A stretch of DNA of 64,000 bases from Sphingobium soli (GCF_020782245.1 NZ_JAJGNP010000009.1:1-64000); one strand, 5' to 3'; positions 41,909 to 51,778 are shown, numbered from the stretch's first letter. The notes: generated by a model from the sequence alone, not told the origin. Made by a program: numbers and translations.

Positions 41909-42640
41909 TCAGAGACCTGCTTCCTTGAGACGGGGTTCGAGCGAGGCCCAGTTGGCGGCATTGTCCACCAGCACCCCATTGATGAGGAAGCTGGGCGTGC
42001 CGGTGATCTGATACTGGTTGTTCGCAGCCTCGACACCCTTGGCCAGTTTTTCAGCGGTGGCCGTGTCGGCCAGGCATTGCTTGGCCTGATCCTCCGAAAT
42101 GCCGCGCTGCTTGGCGAAGTCGATCAGCCCAGCGATCTGGGCGATCGCCACCGGGCGCTGCGCGGGCGACAGTTGCTCCACGCCCTTGAACGCGTCGTCA
42201 TTGTCCTGAACCTTCTCGAACATCGCACCCTGATTGGCGAAAAACTGTTCGGACAAGGGGTAGAAGACGTCCTTTCCGCCGCAACGGGCGAGCAGCGCGG
42301 TGGTCAGGTCGATCGGATCGCGCACATAGGTGCGAAATTCATAGTTCATCTTGCCGGTATCGACGAGCTTGCGGATTTCCGGCGAAGCGGTCTCGGCAAA
42401 TTCGGCGCAATGGCTGCACGTGAAGGAGCCATATTCCACGAGCTTGAGCTTGGCGTCGGGATTGCCCATCACGAAATTGCCATCCGGCGTTTCGTTGACC
42501 GTGGCCGACCATGTCGTGCCGGCGGGCGCGGGCACGGCGGCGATCGGCGTGCCGCTGGGCTTGGCGGCCTCCTCACTGCTGTTGCAGGCGGCAAGGCTGA
42601 GGCTGAGGGCGGCGATGGCAAGACCGGTAAAGGCTTTCAC
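41909..42640 (-). CDS. DsbA-like thiol oxidoreductase, lipoprotein
   Basis: A 243-residue thioredoxin-fold protein of the DsbA/BdbD-like family. Signal with lipobox LAACNS near residue 18. The active motif is CSHC near residues 75-78 (GSFTCSHCAEFAE); cis-proline region TGTPSFLINGVLVD near residue 215. Two further cysteines (in LARCGG and AKQCLAD) are in the helical insert. It should form or rearrange disulfides in the periplasm. GTG 42640 is preferred to the TTG at 42649 because of spacing to CGGAG. The next gene upstream is a paralogue. Confidence 0.9.
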   Translation of the reverse strand: MKAFTGLAIAALSLSLAACNSSEEAAKPSGTPIAAVPAPAGTTWSATVNETPDGNFVMGNPDAKLKLVEYGSFTCSHCAEFAETASPEIRKLVDTGKMNYEFRTYVRDPIDLTTALLARCGGKDVFYPLSEQFFANQGAMFEKVQDNDDAFKGVEQLSPAQRPVAIAQIAGLIDFAKQRGISEDQAKQCLADTATAEKLAKGVEAANNQYQITGTPSFLINGVLVDNAANWASLEPRLKEAGL

Positions 42641-42683
42641 GACGGGCAAGGCTCCGATGATTGGCGACTGGAAGCGGTGTAGA

Positions 42684-43349
42684 TCAGCGGACGACAGGGG
42701 GCAATGCGGCCTTCACCGTCGCCCAGTTCGAACCGTCAACCTTCGTCCCGTTGATGGTGAAGCCGGGCGTGCCGGTGATCTTCACCTTGGTCCATGCCTC
42801 GTCCGTCATCGCCAGCACCTGCTTCATGGATTGTGGGTTGGCGATGCAGGCGTTGAGCTGCGCATTGGTAAAGCCGCGTTTGTTCATCAGCGCATAAAGA
42901 CCTGTCTTCTGGCCGATATCCTGGAGCGCCGGGATCTGATCGGCGGGCTTTTGCGCGTCGCGGTCGTAGCTTTCGACCTGCGTGATCCAGGCGCTCTGGT
43001 TGGCGAAGAGTGCCTCATGATTGCTCATGAACTTGGTTGGCCCGCCGCAGCGCGCCAGCAGCGCGGCGGTCAGGTCATATTTGTCGCGCACGGCGTTACG
43101 CACCTCGACCCCGACCTTGCCGCCCTTCACATAATCGGTCCGCAGCGGCGCGCTCGCCTCGCTCACGAAATGCGCGCAGTGCGAGCAGGTGTAGCTGACA
43201 TATTCCACCAATTTGGTGGGAGCGGCGGGATTGCCCATATAATGGCCGCCGATCGGCGTCATCGTCACGCGGCTGGCCCAGTTGGCGGCGGGCGCTGCGA
43301 CAAGGGCGGCGGGTAGGACAAGCAGGCTGAGCGACAGAAGCTTCTTCAT
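42684..43349 (-). CDS. DsbA-like periplasmic thiol oxidoreductase
   Basis: A 221-residue paralogue of the following gene, with a Sec signal (KKLLSLSLLVLPAALVAAPA). Active motif TCSHCAHF near residues 53-60 and cis-proline TGTPGFTINGTKVD near residue 196. The helical insert keeps the cysteines in LARCGGPTKF and NACIANP. The tandem pair, 43 bp apart, lies between dciA and smc and likely arose by duplication. They may divide oxidase and isomerase-like jobs, which is inference. Confidence 0.9.
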   Translation of the reverse strand: MKKLLSLSLLVLPAALVAAPAANWASRVTMTPIGGHYMGNPAAPTKLVEYVSYTCSHCAHFVSEASAPLRTDYVKGGKVGVEVRNAVRDKYDLTAALLARCGGPTKFMSNHEALFANQSAWITQVESYDRDAQKPADQIPALQDIGQKTGLYALMNKRGFTNAQLNACIANPQSMKQVLAMTDEAWTKVKITGTPGFTINGTKVDGSNWATVKAALPPVVR

Positions 43350-43403
43350 GGGGCGCGTCCAAAAAAGGCTGACATAGACAGGGCAGGCTGAACCGCAGCT
43401 AAA

Positions 43404-43946
43404 CTAGCTGACCTTGGGCAGGCCGCTGCTGTTGGCGAGACCCTGCGCCAGCGATTCGAGCACTGCGCGCAATTCGGGATCGCCAATGTCGCGCAGCGAA
43501 TCGCCCAGCTCGACCGGAATGGGCCGAAGATTGCGGGGTGGCGGCCGGCGTTCCGCGCTGACCGAGGCGAGTTGGCCCTGGCGCATCGCGATCTTGGCCA
43601 CCGCGGCATAGCCGAAAAAGCGGTTCACGCGCTCGATGATGTCGGGCAGGACATGCTGGATCATGGGTCCATGGCCGCTCATCACCGTCAGTTGCAGCGT
43701 GCCGCCGGCTTTCTTGCCGACCGGAAAGCGAATCGATTCAGGCGCGGACACCGCCGCATAATGTGGGCCGACAATGTCGGTCCAGCGGGTGACGATACTG
43801 GACTGGACAAAGCCGAACTTGCGGAAGGCGGCGCGGCCGATGTCGGGCATCAGGTCCGCGATCTGTCGCGGAGCGCCGATGCGCGGGCGTTCTTCGGCAG
43901 GTGCTTTGCGCATTTTCATTTTCGGGCTGGCCGGGCGTTCCGTCAT
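43404..43946 (-). CDS. DciA-like DUF721 protein
   Basis: A 180-residue DUF721 protein. The domain lies at about residues 35-125: RQIADLMPDIGRAAFRKFGF, then RWTDIVGPHYAAVSAPESI, then FPVGKKAGGTLQLTV. DciA loads the replicative helicase in most bacteria lacking DnaC, which fits alphaproteobacteria. The C-terminal third is low-complexity and probably disordered. ATG 43946 is chosen; MKM further down is also possible. It is divergent from mutY with 26 bp between start codons. Confidence 0.85.
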   Translation of the reverse strand: MTERPASPKMKMRKAPAEERPRIGAPRQIADLMPDIGRAAFRKFGFVQSSIVTRWTDIVGPHYAAVSAPESIRFPVGKKAGGTLQLTVMSGHGPMIQHVLPDIIERVNRFFGYAAVAKIAMRQGQLASVSAERRPPPRNLRPIPVELGDSLRDIGDPELRAVLESLAQGLANSSGLPKVS

Positions 43947-43972
43947 GGCCCGCTTAATGGCATAGGGCTGCC

Positions 43973-45043
43973 ATGCGCGTCGAGGGTCGAGAATCAAAAA
44001 TCGCGGGTGCCCTGCTTGCGCATTATGATGTTCATGCGCGCCGCCTGCCCTGGCGCGCGCCGCCGGGCACCAATGCGAGCGACCCCTATCGTGTCTGGCT
44101 GTCCGAAGTGATGCTGCAACAGACGACAGTGGCGGCGGTTGGGCCCTATTTCGCCAGATTCACCACCAGCTGGCCGACTGTGGAGGAGCTGGCGGCGGCG
44201 CAGGATGCGGACGTCATGGCGGCATGGGCGGGGCTTGGTTATTATGCGCGGGCGCGCAATCTGCTTTCCTGCGCGCGGGCGGTGGTGCGCGACCATGATG
44301 GACGCTTTCCCGATACCGAGGAGGGGCTGCGCGGCCTGCCAGGCGTGGGCGCCTATACCGCTGCCGCCGTCGCGGCCATCGCCTTTGGCCGGCGGGCGGT
44401 GGTGGTGGATGCCAATGTCGAACGGGTGGTGGCGCGCCTGTTTGCCATTGATACCCCGCTGCCGGCCGCGCGCTCGGCAATCCGCGCCGCCGCCGACCGT
44501 ATTACACCGGACGCGCGGGCCGGCGATTTTGCGCAGGCCATGATGGATCTGGGCGCGACCATCTGCACGCCGCGTAACCCGGCCTGCGGCATTTGTCCGC
44601 TGCGGCAGGATTGCGCTGCCTTTGCAACTGCCGACCCTGCCGCTTTTCCGGTCAAGGCACCGAAAAAGGTGAAGCCGCACCGGCTGGGCCATGGCTGGTG
44701 GATCGAGCGCGACGGCCATGTCTGGCTGGTGCGCCGCCCGGACAAGGGGTTGTTGGGCGGGATGCGCGCACTGCCAAGCTCGGATTGGGGCGCGGCGCCC
44801 GAATGGACGCCGCCCGTCGATGCGGCATGGACCAGTCTTGCCGAGCCAGTCAGCCATGTCTTCACCCATTTCTCGCTGGCGCTGGCGCTTCATCGCGCCC
44901 ATCTGGACGCAGGCATGGAGCCAAATGGGACAGGCGAATGGTGGCCGATCGACCGGATAGGGGAGGCGGGACTGCCCACGTTATTCGCACGCGCAGTGGA
45001 AGCGGTTAGGAGGGACAAGGATGCACGGGACGCAAAAGACTGA
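43973..45043 (+). CDS. mutY: A/G-specific adenine glycosylase
   Basis: A 356-residue glycosylase that removes adenine mispaired with 8-oxoguanine. Features in order: WLSEVMLQQTTVAAV near residues 42-56 with the catalytic glutamate; helix-hairpin-helix LRGLPGVGAYTAAAVAAIAF near 121-140; catalytic aspartate in VVDANVERV near 144-152; iron-sulfur cysteines in CTPRNPACGICPLRQDC near residues 198-214; and a C-terminal NUDIX-like 8-oxoG recognition domain (HGWWIERDGHVWLVRRP). Overlaps the nudC start by 23 bp. Confidence 0.97.
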   Translation: MRVEGRESKIAGALLAHYDVHARRLPWRAPPGTNASDPYRVWLSEVMLQQTTVAAVGPYFARFTTSWPTVEELAAAQDADVMAAWAGLGYYARARNLLSCARAVVRDHDGRFPDTEEGLRGLPGVGAYTAAAVAAIAFGRRAVVVDANVERVVARLFAIDTPLPAARSAIRAAADRITPDARAGDFAQAMMDLGATICTPRNPACGICPLRQDCAAFATADPAAFPVKAPKKVKPHRLGHGWWIERDGHVWLVRRPDKGLLGGMRALPSSDWGAAPEWTPPVDAAWTSLAEPVSHVFTHFSLALALHRAHLDAGMEPNGTGEWWPIDRIGEAGLPTLFARAVEAVRRDKDARDAKD

Positions 45044-45938
45044 TCGGCCGTTGCCCGGCTTTGTCGGCGGGACGTTGGATCGGGTCGATCATGTCCGCAC
45101 CAATCCCGCGCTGCTGGCGCAAGCCTTTGCTGATCCGGCCGCGCGGCGACTGGTGCTGGACGGGCTGGAGCCGGTCGAAGTGGAGGGTCATCTGGTGCTG
45201 GAGCCAATTGGCGCAGACGCGCAGATGATGGACCATGTGCTGCTGGGGGTCGATCGGCAGGCGCGGCCAATCTTTGCGCGGCTGGTGAAGGACCTTGGCC
45301 CCAATCTAGTGCCCACGCCGCGCAGCCGCGCCATCGCAGGACTGATCCCGGCCGACGAAGTGGCGCTCTATGGCGCGGCGCGCAGCTTGGTGCATTGGCA
45401 TGCGCGGCACCCCTTTTGTTCGGTCTGCGGCGGCGCGACGCAGGCCGTGAAAGCCGGATGGTCGCGGCGGTGCGAGACGTGCGGCGCGGAGCATTTCCCC
45501 CGCACCGACCCCGTCGTCATCATGCTGGCGGAGCATGAGGGGCGCGTGCTGCTGGGCCGGCAGCATAGCTGGCCTGAAGGTCGCTATTCCGCGCTTGCCG
45601 GCTTTGTCGAGCCGGGCGAGACGATCGAGGAGGCGGTGGCGCGCGAGATCCATGAGGAGGCGGGCGTACGGGTCCATTCGGTGCGCTATGTGATGAGCCA
45701 GCCTTGGCCCTTCCCATCGTCCCTGATGATCGCCTGCGTCGCCCAGGCGCAGGATGATGCCTTGCGGATTGACGAGACCGAGATCGAACATGCTTTCTGG
45801 TGCGATGCCGATGGCGTGCGCGCGGCGATGGCTGGCGATTCGGACGCGCCCTTCGTCGCGCCGCCGCAGATGGCCGTCGCCTGGCATCTGCTGGACCATT
45901 GGCTGGGGAAGGTTGTTCCCGCCGCCCCAAGCGCGTAA
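45021..45938 (+). CDS. nudC: NADH pyrophosphatase / NAD-RNA decapping hydrolase
   Basis: A 305-residue NUDIX hydrolase. Zinc ribbon cysteines in FCSVCGG and RCETCG near residues 133-154, then the NUDIX box GFVEPGETIEEAVAREIHEE near residues 194-213 continuing with AGV, and the NudC-specific SQPWPFPSSLM near residues 228-238. It cleaves NAD(H) and can remove NAD caps from RNA. AGGAGG precedes the ATG inside the mutY end. Confidence 0.95.
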   Translation: MHGTQKTDRPLPGFVGGTLDRVDHVRTNPALLAQAFADPAARRLVLDGLEPVEVEGHLVLEPIGADAQMMDHVLLGVDRQARPIFARLVKDLGPNLVPTPRSRAIAGLIPADEVALYGAARSLVHWHARHPFCSVCGGATQAVKAGWSRRCETCGAEHFPRTDPVVIMLAEHEGRVLLGRQHSWPEGRYSALAGFVEPGETIEEAVAREIHEEAGVRVHSVRYVMSQPWPFPSSLMIACVAQAQDDALRIDETEIEHAFWCDADGVRAAMAGDSDAPFVAPPQMAVAWHLLDHWLGKVVPAAPSA

Positions 45939-45981
45939 GGCCGGGCCTTCCTTTCCCCCCATCAAGGACTATCTTCTCTCC

Positions 45982-47328
45982 ATGCTCAGCCTAGACGAAG
46001 CCCAGTCGCGCGCGCAGGATTTGGTCGATGCAGCGCGCAAGGCGGGCGCGGATGCGGCCGACGCCATCTATGCCTGCAATGCGTCGACCAACGTGTCGGT
46101 GCGCTTGGGCGCGCTGGAGGATGTTGAGCGGTCCGAGGGCGAAGACATCGGCCTGCGCGTCTTCATCGGCCAGCGCTCGGCCAGCATTTCCGCGTCCGAC
46201 ATGAATCCTGCAACCTTGGGCACGCTGGTCGAGCGTTGCATTGCGATGGCGCGCGAAGCGCCGGAAGATCCCTATGCGGGCCTGGCACCCGAAGACCGGC
46301 TGCTCAAAAAACGGCCGCCCTCGCTCGACCTGACCGACGAGGAGGAGCCGGAACCCGCTGCGCTGCGCGAGCGCGCCTTGATGGCGGAGGATGCGGCGCG
46401 CGGCGTGCCGGGCATCACCAACAGCGAAGGCGGCGGCGCATCGAGCGGGCGCAGCCAGGTGGCGCTGGCGACCAGTCACGGCTTTGCCGGCGCCTATGCC
46501 GGCACCAACCACGCAACCTGGGCCAGCGTCCTGGCGGGCAGCGGGTCCGACATGCAGCGCGACCATGCCAGCCATTCGGCGCGGCATCTGCGCGATCTTG
46601 ACCATGCCGACGCCGTAGGCGCGCGGGCCGGGCAACGCGCAGTCGCCCGGCTGAACCCGGTCAAGGTCGGCAGCGGCGTCATGCCGGTAATTTTCGACCC
46701 GCGCATCGGGTCAAGCCTGGTGGGTCATCTCATCAGCGGCATCGTCGGTCCGGCCATCGCCCGCCGGTCGAGCTTCCTGCTCGATCAGCTGGGCGAGGCG
46801 GTTTTTAATTCCGCCGTCACCATTATCGACGATCCGCTGCGCCCGCGAGGCCTACGTTCCCGGCCGTTCGATGGTGAGGGCCTGCCGGTCGAACGGCGCG
46901 CGCTGATCGAGGATGGCGTGCTGACCGGATGGCTGCTCGACAGCACATCGGCCCGGCAATTGGGGCTGGAGCCAACGGGACATGCGAGCCGGGGCGGCAG
47001 TGGCGCGCCGGGCGCGAGTGTCACTAACGTGTATATGGAGGCAGGCAGGACGTCGCCGGGCGACCTGCGCTATGACGTGAAGCGCGGCATTTACGTGACC
47101 GAATTGATCGGCATGGGCGTCAATCCCGTCACCGGCGATTACAGCCGGGGCGCGTCCGGGTTCCTGATCGAAAATGGCGCGGTCATGAATGCAGTGTCGG
47201 AAATCACAATCGCCGGCAACCTCAAGGACATGTTTCGCAGCCTGACGCCAGCGAGCGACCTGTATTTTCGCTATGCCATGAACGTACCTACCATCCGCAT
47301 CGACGGGATGACCGTTGCCGGAGGCTAA
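45982..47328 (+). CDS. pmbA: TldD/PmbA-family metalloprotease subunit
   Basis: A 448-residue member of the TldE/PmbA group, which works with TldD on unfolded peptides such as gyrase modulators. Marks: VRLGALEDVERSEGEDIGLR near residues 41-60, MAREAPEDPYAGLAPED near 94-110, IVGPAIARRSSFLLD and PGDLRYDVKRGIYVTEL near 359-375. TldE subunits lack the zinc site HExxxH, and none is seen here, which supports PmbA rather than TldD. The tldD partner is not in the window. Overlaps the next gene by 14 bp. Confidence 0.92.
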   Translation: MLSLDEAQSRAQDLVDAARKAGADAADAIYACNASTNVSVRLGALEDVERSEGEDIGLRVFIGQRSASISASDMNPATLGTLVERCIAMAREAPEDPYAGLAPEDRLLKKRPPSLDLTDEEEPEPAALRERALMAEDAARGVPGITNSEGGGASSGRSQVALATSHGFAGAYAGTNHATWASVLAGSGSDMQRDHASHSARHLRDLDHADAVGARAGQRAVARLNPVKVGSGVMPVIFDPRIGSSLVGHLISGIVGPAIARRSSFLLDQLGEAVFNSAVTIIDDPLRPRGLRSRPFDGEGLPVERRALIEDGVLTGWLLDSTSARQLGLEPTGHASRGGSGAPGASVTNVYMEAGRTSPGDLRYDVKRGIYVTELIGMGVNPVTGDYSRGASGFLIENGAVMNAVSEITIAGNLKDMFRSLTPASDLYFRYAMNVPTIRIDGMTVAGG

Positions 47329-48112
47329 ACTTCCCGTACGCGCAATCGTGTCCGCCGTGGCGGATGCGGCTGACCATGGGTTGACCCTGTGGGCCAACGG
47401 CGAAACACGGGTGCGGCAATGGGAAAAAGTGCCCGGCCACCCGGTGTGCGAGGCGGATCTGGCGCTGGACGCGATGCTGCGCGAAAGCCTGACCGCGATC
47501 GATCCCACCGCCGGCTGGCTGTCGGAGGAGACGGCCGATACCGTCCACCGGCTTGGCCTGTCGCGCGTGTGGGTGGTCGATCCGATCGATGGCACGCGCG
47601 ATTATCTGCGCGGGCGGCGTGGCTGGGCCGTATCGGTTGCCCTGGTTGAAGATGGCGCGGTGCGGATCGGCATATTGGCCGCGCCCGCGCGCAACGAATT
47701 ATGGGTGGCGCAGGCAGGGCGCGGGGCGACGCGCAATGGAAAGGTGCTGAAGGCGGGAACGCGCACGATCCTGCCGGGGGCGCGGGTGCCCGCAGACCAG
47801 TTGCCGCGCGCCGACCGGGATCTGGTCGCGGTGGAAAAGCCCAACAGCATCGCGCTGCGCATGGCGCTGGTTGCCGCTGACGAGGCCGATCTGGTCGCGA
47901 CGGTGCGCTGGGGCAATGAATGGGACGTCGCGGCGGCGGCGCTGATCTGTGAGGAGGCTGGCGCCACCGTCACCGACGCGCTGGGCGATCCGCTGCGTTT
48001 CAACCGGCCGCAGCCCACCGCCTTTGGCCTGTTGTGCGCTGCGCCGGGCATTCATGGCGCCGCGCAGGAACGGCTCGCCCCGCGCGCGCAGGAGATATTG
48101 GGCCGCGGCTAA
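47315..48112 (+). CDS. CysQ-like 3'(2'),5'-bisphosphate nucleotidase / inositol monophosphatase family
   Basis: A 265-residue lithium-sensitive phosphatase-fold enzyme. Metal motifs: LSEETADT near residues 69-76, WVVDPIDGTRDYL near residues 87-99 and WGNEWDVAAAALICEEAGA near residues 203-221. In this family, CysQ hydrolyses PAP from sulfate assimilation, and others act on inositol or fructose bisphosphates; the sequence fits the CysQ-like branch loosely. Start TTG 47315 inside pmbA is uncertain; GTG 47348 is in frame. It converges by 4 bp on the next gene. Confidence 0.85.
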   Translation: MPEAKLPVRAIVSAVADAADHGLTLWANGETRVRQWEKVPGHPVCEADLALDAMLRESLTAIDPTAGWLSEETADTVHRLGLSRVWVVDPIDGTRDYLRGRRGWAVSVALVEDGAVRIGILAAPARNELWVAQAGRGATRNGKVLKAGTRTILPGARVPADQLPRADRDLVAVEKPNSIALRMALVAADEADLVATVRWGNEWDVAAAALICEEAGATVTDALGDPLRFNRPQPTAFGLLCAAPGIHGAAQERLAPRAQEILGRG

Positions 48113-48702
48113 AGCTTGCCATATTTCGCTTCAAAGCCCGCGGTGTCGCCAGCCGCAAGATATTTTGCCTGATCCACCCATTGATCGCGGACCGGGCGGC
48201 CCTTGAAATTCCCCAGCCGCGCGTCGATGGCGGCAATGTCGGAATCCGTCCAGGCGGCGATCTGCGCATAGCGGCTGACGCCCAGTTCGATCAGCAAGGC
48301 CTTGAGCTTGGGGCCAACGCCTTTCAGTCGGAGAAGATCGTCGGGGGCAGCATCATCGGCCGGGGCGGCGATAGCGGGTGAGGCGGGGATCGGTTCGGCG
48401 TCGGCCGGCGGGACATGTTCGGCGATCGGTTCCACCGCCGACCCAGGCTCCACTGTCTCGACGGGCTCGACATCGGCGGCAGGCGCGGGCGACGTCGCCA
48501 CCGGAGCGGGCGTCGGCGGCACCGTGACGGGATCAGCCACCGGCGGCGCGGCGGCAAGGGGAGCCGTTTCCACAGGCGCGGTCGTGTCCGCCAGGGTTTC
48601 CACGTCGGGCTTGCGTTTGCCCGAAAGCAGGAACACCAGGCCGATAAGGACCAGCAGCGCGATCAGCAGCCACAGGCCATAGTCCATGAAGAATTCCTGC
48701 AT
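48109..48702 (-). CDS. Membrane-anchored protein with a helix-hairpin-helix end
   Basis: A 197-residue protein in three parts: one N-terminal membrane helix (YGLWLLIALLVLIGLVFLL, residues 9-27), a low-complexity Pro/Ala/Glu/Val stretch (about 33-125) and a C-terminal helix-hairpin-helix (DLLRLKGVGPKLKALLIELG near residues 131-150, then FKGRPVRDQW). The tail resembles the 'flap-endonuclease-like' HhH domain found in many small proteins that bind DNA or nucleoproteins. A DNA-membrane tether is possible, but function is unknown. Confidence 0.8.
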   Translation of the reverse strand: MQEFFMDYGLWLLIALLVLIGLVFLLSGKRKPDVETLADTTAPVETAPLAAAPPVADPVTVPPTPAPVATSPAPAADVEPVETVEPGSAVEPIAEHVPPADAEPIPASPAIAAPADDAAPDDLLRLKGVGPKLKALLIELGVSRYAQIAAWTDSDIAAIDARLGNFKGRPVRDQWVDQAKYLAAGDTAGFEAKYGKL

Positions 48703-48769
48703 CGCGCTACGTCTCCCCTCGGTGTGTCGTTCTGCTATTTAAGGATGCTTTCCGTCGCGCCGCAAGGGT

Positions 48770-50053
48770 TCACCCTTGTTTCGCCTCTCGCTCCACTTCG
48801 CGCCAGCCAATGTCGCGGCGGCAGAAGCCGGAGGGAAAGTCGATCGTATCGACGGCGGCATAGGCTGCGGCCTGGGCAGCAGCGACGCTGTCGCCGGTCG
48901 CGGTGACGTTGAGCACCCGGCCGCCATTGGCGACGAGCGATCCGTTCCGGTCCGCCGTGCCGGCATGAAAAATCTTGGCGCCTGCCCGCTCGGCGGCGTC
49001 CAGACCCGCGATGCGCCCGCCCTTTTCCGGCGTGCCGGGATAACCGTTGGCGGCCATGACGACCGTCAAGGCGGCGCGTTCGGCCAGCGAAACCGGTCCC
49101 TGATCGGCCAGCCGACCCTGCGCGACTGCGAGCAGCAGCGCGGCAAGATCGCCATCGAAGCGGCTCATCAGCACCTGGCATTCTGGGTCGCCGAAGCGGG
49201 CATTATATTCGATCAGCTTGGGCCCAGCCTCGGTCAGCATCAGGCCGGCATAGAGAACCCCCGAATAGGGCATGCCTTCAGCGGCCAAGCTATCGACAGT
49301 CGGGCGAATGATCGTGTCGATCACCTGCTGTTCCAGGTCGGGCGTCAGGATTCGCGCCGGGCTATAGGCGCCCATCCCGCCGGTATTGGGACCGGTATCG
49401 CCATCGCCCACGCGCTTGTGATCCTGGGCGGATCCGAAGGGCAAGATCGCGCTGCCGTCGGTCAGGGCGAAGAAGCTCGCTTCCTCTCCGGTCATGAACT
49501 CTTCCAGCACGACTTCCTCGCCAGCCGCGCCAAATGCGCCGGAGAACATCGAATCGAGAGCTTCCAGCGCCTCTTCCCGGCTTTGTGCGATGATGACGCC
49601 CTTGCCGGCGGCCAGGCCGTCCGCCTTGATGACGACGGGGAGCGCGAAATCGTCCAGCGCGGCGATCGCTCCATCCTTGCTGGTCACGCGGACATAGGCA
49701 GCGGTTGGGATATTTGCGCGCTTGCACAAATCCTTGGTGAAACCCTTTGACCCTTCCAATTGCGCGGCCTTGCGGTTGGGGCCAAAGACGGGAACGCCCA
49801 TGGTGCGCAGATTGTCTGCCAACCCGTCAACCAGCGGCGCTTCGGGACCGATCACCACCAGCCCGATCGAATGGCGGATGCAGAAGTCCAAGACCGCGCG
49901 ATGATCCGCCGCATCAAGGTCGACCAGCGTGGCGTGCTGCGCTATGCCCGGATTGCCGGGCGCGGCATAAAGCGTGTCGAGGCCGGGCGATTGCGCCAGC
50001 TTCCACGCCAGCGCATGTTCGCGGCCGCCGCCGCCAAGCAGAAGGATGTTCAT
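48770..50053 (-). CDS. purD: Phosphoribosylamine-glycine ligase
   Basis: A 427-residue ATP-grasp enzyme of purine synthesis, forming glycinamide ribonucleotide. N-terminal [20 protein letters not shown]-grasp blocks [19 protein letters not shown] near residues 140-158, [17 protein letters not shown] near 184-200 and [12 protein letters not shown] near 288-299. ATG 50053 is favoured by comparison with relatives; an in-frame ATG at 50062 exists. It is divergent from xseA with start codons sharing bases. Confidence 0.96.
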   Translation of the reverse strand: MNILLLGGGGREHALAWKLAQSPGLDTLYAAPGNPGIAQHATLVDLDAADHRAVLDFCIRHSIGLVVIGPEAPLVDGLADNLRTMGVPVFGPNRKAAQLEGSKGFTKDLCKRANIPTAAYVRVTSKDGAIAALDDFALPVVIKADGLAAGKGVIIAQSREEALEALDSMFSGAFGAAGEEVVLEEFMTGEEASFFALTDGSAILPFGSAQDHKRVGDGDTGPNTGGMGAYSPARILTPDLEQQVIDTIIRPTVDSLAAEGMPYSGVLYAGLMLTEAGPKLIEYNARFGDPECQVLMSRFDGDLAALLLAVAQGRLADQGPVSLAERAALTVVMAANGYPGTPEKGGRIAGLDAAERAGAKIFHAGTADRNGSLVANGGRVLNVTATGDSVAAAQAAAYAAVDTIDFPSGFCRRDIGWREVEREAKQG

Positions 50054-51542
50054 GTCGCCCATGTCCCCGGAATATGATGCCTATGACAGTTCGGGCCGCC
50101 TGTTAGCCGAGGATCGCGCGGGCGACAACGCGCCGCCGCTCAGCGTCAGCGAATTGTCGGGGATGCTGAAGCGCACGGTGGAGGACCGGTTCGGTCATGT
50201 CCGGTTGCGTGGCGAAATTTCGGGGTTCAAGCGTGCGGCGTCGGGGCATCTGTATCTGTGCCTGAAGGATGACAATGCCGTCATCGACGGCGTCATGTGG
50301 AAAGGCGGGGCGCAGCGGCTGGCCTTCGCGCCGCAGGACGGGGTGGAGGTGATCGCCACGGGCAAGCTCACCACCTATCCCGGCCGGTCCAAATATCAGA
50401 TCGTGATCGACCGGATGGAATTGGCCGGCGAAGGCGCGCTGATGGCGCTGCTGGAGAAGCTCAAGGCCAAGCTGGCGGGGGAAGGGCTCTTCGCGCCGGA
50501 GCGTAAGAAGCCATTGCCCTTCCTGCCACGCACCATCGGCGTCGTCACATCGCCCACGGGCGCGGTCATTCGCGACATTCTCCACCGGCTGGCGGATCGC
50601 TGTCCGACCCAGGTGCTGCTGTGGCCGGTGCTGGTGCAGGGGCAGGGCGCCGCGGAGCAGGTCGCGCGCGCGGTTCGCGGCTTTTCGGAAATGGCTGGCG
50701 ATGGTGCGCTGCCCCGGCCGGACCTGGTGATCGTGGCGCGGGGTGGCGGGTCGATCGAGGATCTGTGGAGTTTCAACGAGGAGATCGTCGTGCGTGCGGT
50801 CGCGGAATGCAGCATTCCGATCATCTCCGCGGTGGGGCATGAGACCGACACGACGCTGTGCGACTATGCCGCCGATCGGCGCGCGCCCACGCCAACGGCG
50901 GCGGCCGAAATGGCGGTGCCGGTGCGCGCGGAATTGCTGGCGGGATTGACGGACATGGGGCTGCGTGCGGGCCGTGCCGTTCGGCGCGGCGCGGCGCAGG
51001 CGCGCGAGCGGCTGGACATGCAGGCGCGGCTGATGCCCACGCCCGACACGTTGCTGAGCCCCCAGCGGCAGCGGCTGGACCAGGTGTCGGACGGCTTGGC
51101 CAGCGGTCTGCGTCATCGCCTGGCCGATGCGCGCGCGCATCTGGGGCAGGCGAGCGGCGCGCTGCGCCCCGCGCTGCTGCGCCAGCAACTGGCGCGTGCG
51201 GGCGAGCGGCTCGATCGGTTGCGGTTGAGGCCGGAAAATCTGGTCCGGGCGCAGCGCGATTGCGCCACGGCGTTCGACCGCGTCTCGCGGCATTTCGCGT
51301 CGCTCAATCCCGATCTGCCGCTGCAACGCGGCTATGCCCGGGTCATGGCTGGCGACCGGCTGGTGCGGTCGGTCGAGGCCGCACGCGCGGCCGAGCAAGT
51401 CGTCCTGCACTTCCACGATGGAACCGTGGACGCGGCCGTTGGGCAGGCTGAGGCCCCCGCCGGGATGGCGCCGTCGCCGTCGGCGCGACCCACGCGCAAG
51501 CCGCGTGATCCCGCCCATGCACAGCAGGATTTGTTCTCCTGA
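50052..51542 (+). CDS. xseA: Exodeoxyribonuclease VII large subunit
   Basis: A 496-residue subunit of ExoVII, which degrades single-stranded DNA to short oligonucleotides. OB-fold (about residues 27-120: [20 protein letters not shown]), catalytic region with [18 protein letters not shown] near 174-191 and [16 protein letters not shown] near 227-242, [10 protein letters not shown] near 260-269, then a coiled-coil section. ATG 50052 is favoured because AGAAGG lies 6 nt before; 50046 and 50061 are also in frame. Followed by the DUF2093 gene. Confidence 0.94.
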   Translation: MSPMSPEYDAYDSSGRLLAEDRAGDNAPPLSVSELSGMLKRTVEDRFGHVRLRGEISGFKRAASGHLYLCLKDDNAVIDGVMWKGGAQRLAFAPQDGVEVIATGKLTTYPGRSKYQIVIDRMELAGEGALMALLEKLKAKLAGEGLFAPERKKPLPFLPRTIGVVTSPTGAVIRDILHRLADRCPTQVLLWPVLVQGQGAAEQVARAVRGFSEMAGDGALPRPDLVIVARGGGSIEDLWSFNEEIVVRAVAECSIPIISAVGHETDTTLCDYAADRRAPTPTAAAEMAVPVRAELLAGLTDMGLRAGRAVRRGAAQARERLDMQARLMPTPDTLLSPQRQRLDQVSDGLASGLRHRLADARAHLGQASGALRPALLRQQLARAGERLDRLRLRPENLVRAQRDCATAFDRVSRHFASLNPDLPLQRGYARVMAGDRLVRSVEAARAAEQVVLHFHDGTVDAAVGQAEAPAGMAPSPSARPTRKPRDPAHAQQDLFS

Positions 51543-51565
51543 CAGATGAAGAAAGTGTCGTCCCC

Positions 51566-51778
51566 ATGTTGATGTCCAGCCGCGACCGGATCGCCCAGCT
51601 TCATTATCTGCCCTACAGCTTTCGCGTGCTGAAGGCCGGCGATCATGTGCTGTGCGCCATGACCGGACAGCCTATCGCCTTGCAGGACCTGCGCTACTGG
51701 AGCATCGCCCGGCAGGAGCCCTATGCCAGCGCGCAAGCGTCGGTGGAGGCGGAGCAGAAGGCGGCAGGCGAGCGATGA
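51566..51778 (+). CDS. DUF2093 protein
   Basis: A 70-residue alphaproteobacterial protein. Core: IAQLHYLPYSFRVLKAGDHV, then CAMTGQPIALQDLRYWSI, characteristic of DUF2093. The cysteine followed by LRYWS might contact a metal or RNA, but no function is known. The start is ATG 51566 or 51572. It lies between xseA and the M23 peptidase gene, the order often found in sphingomonads; overlaps the next gene by 4 bp. Confidence 0.85.
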   Translation: MLMSSRDRIAQLHYLPYSFRVLKAGDHVLCAMTGQPIALQDLRYWSIARQEPYASAQASVEAEQKAAGER

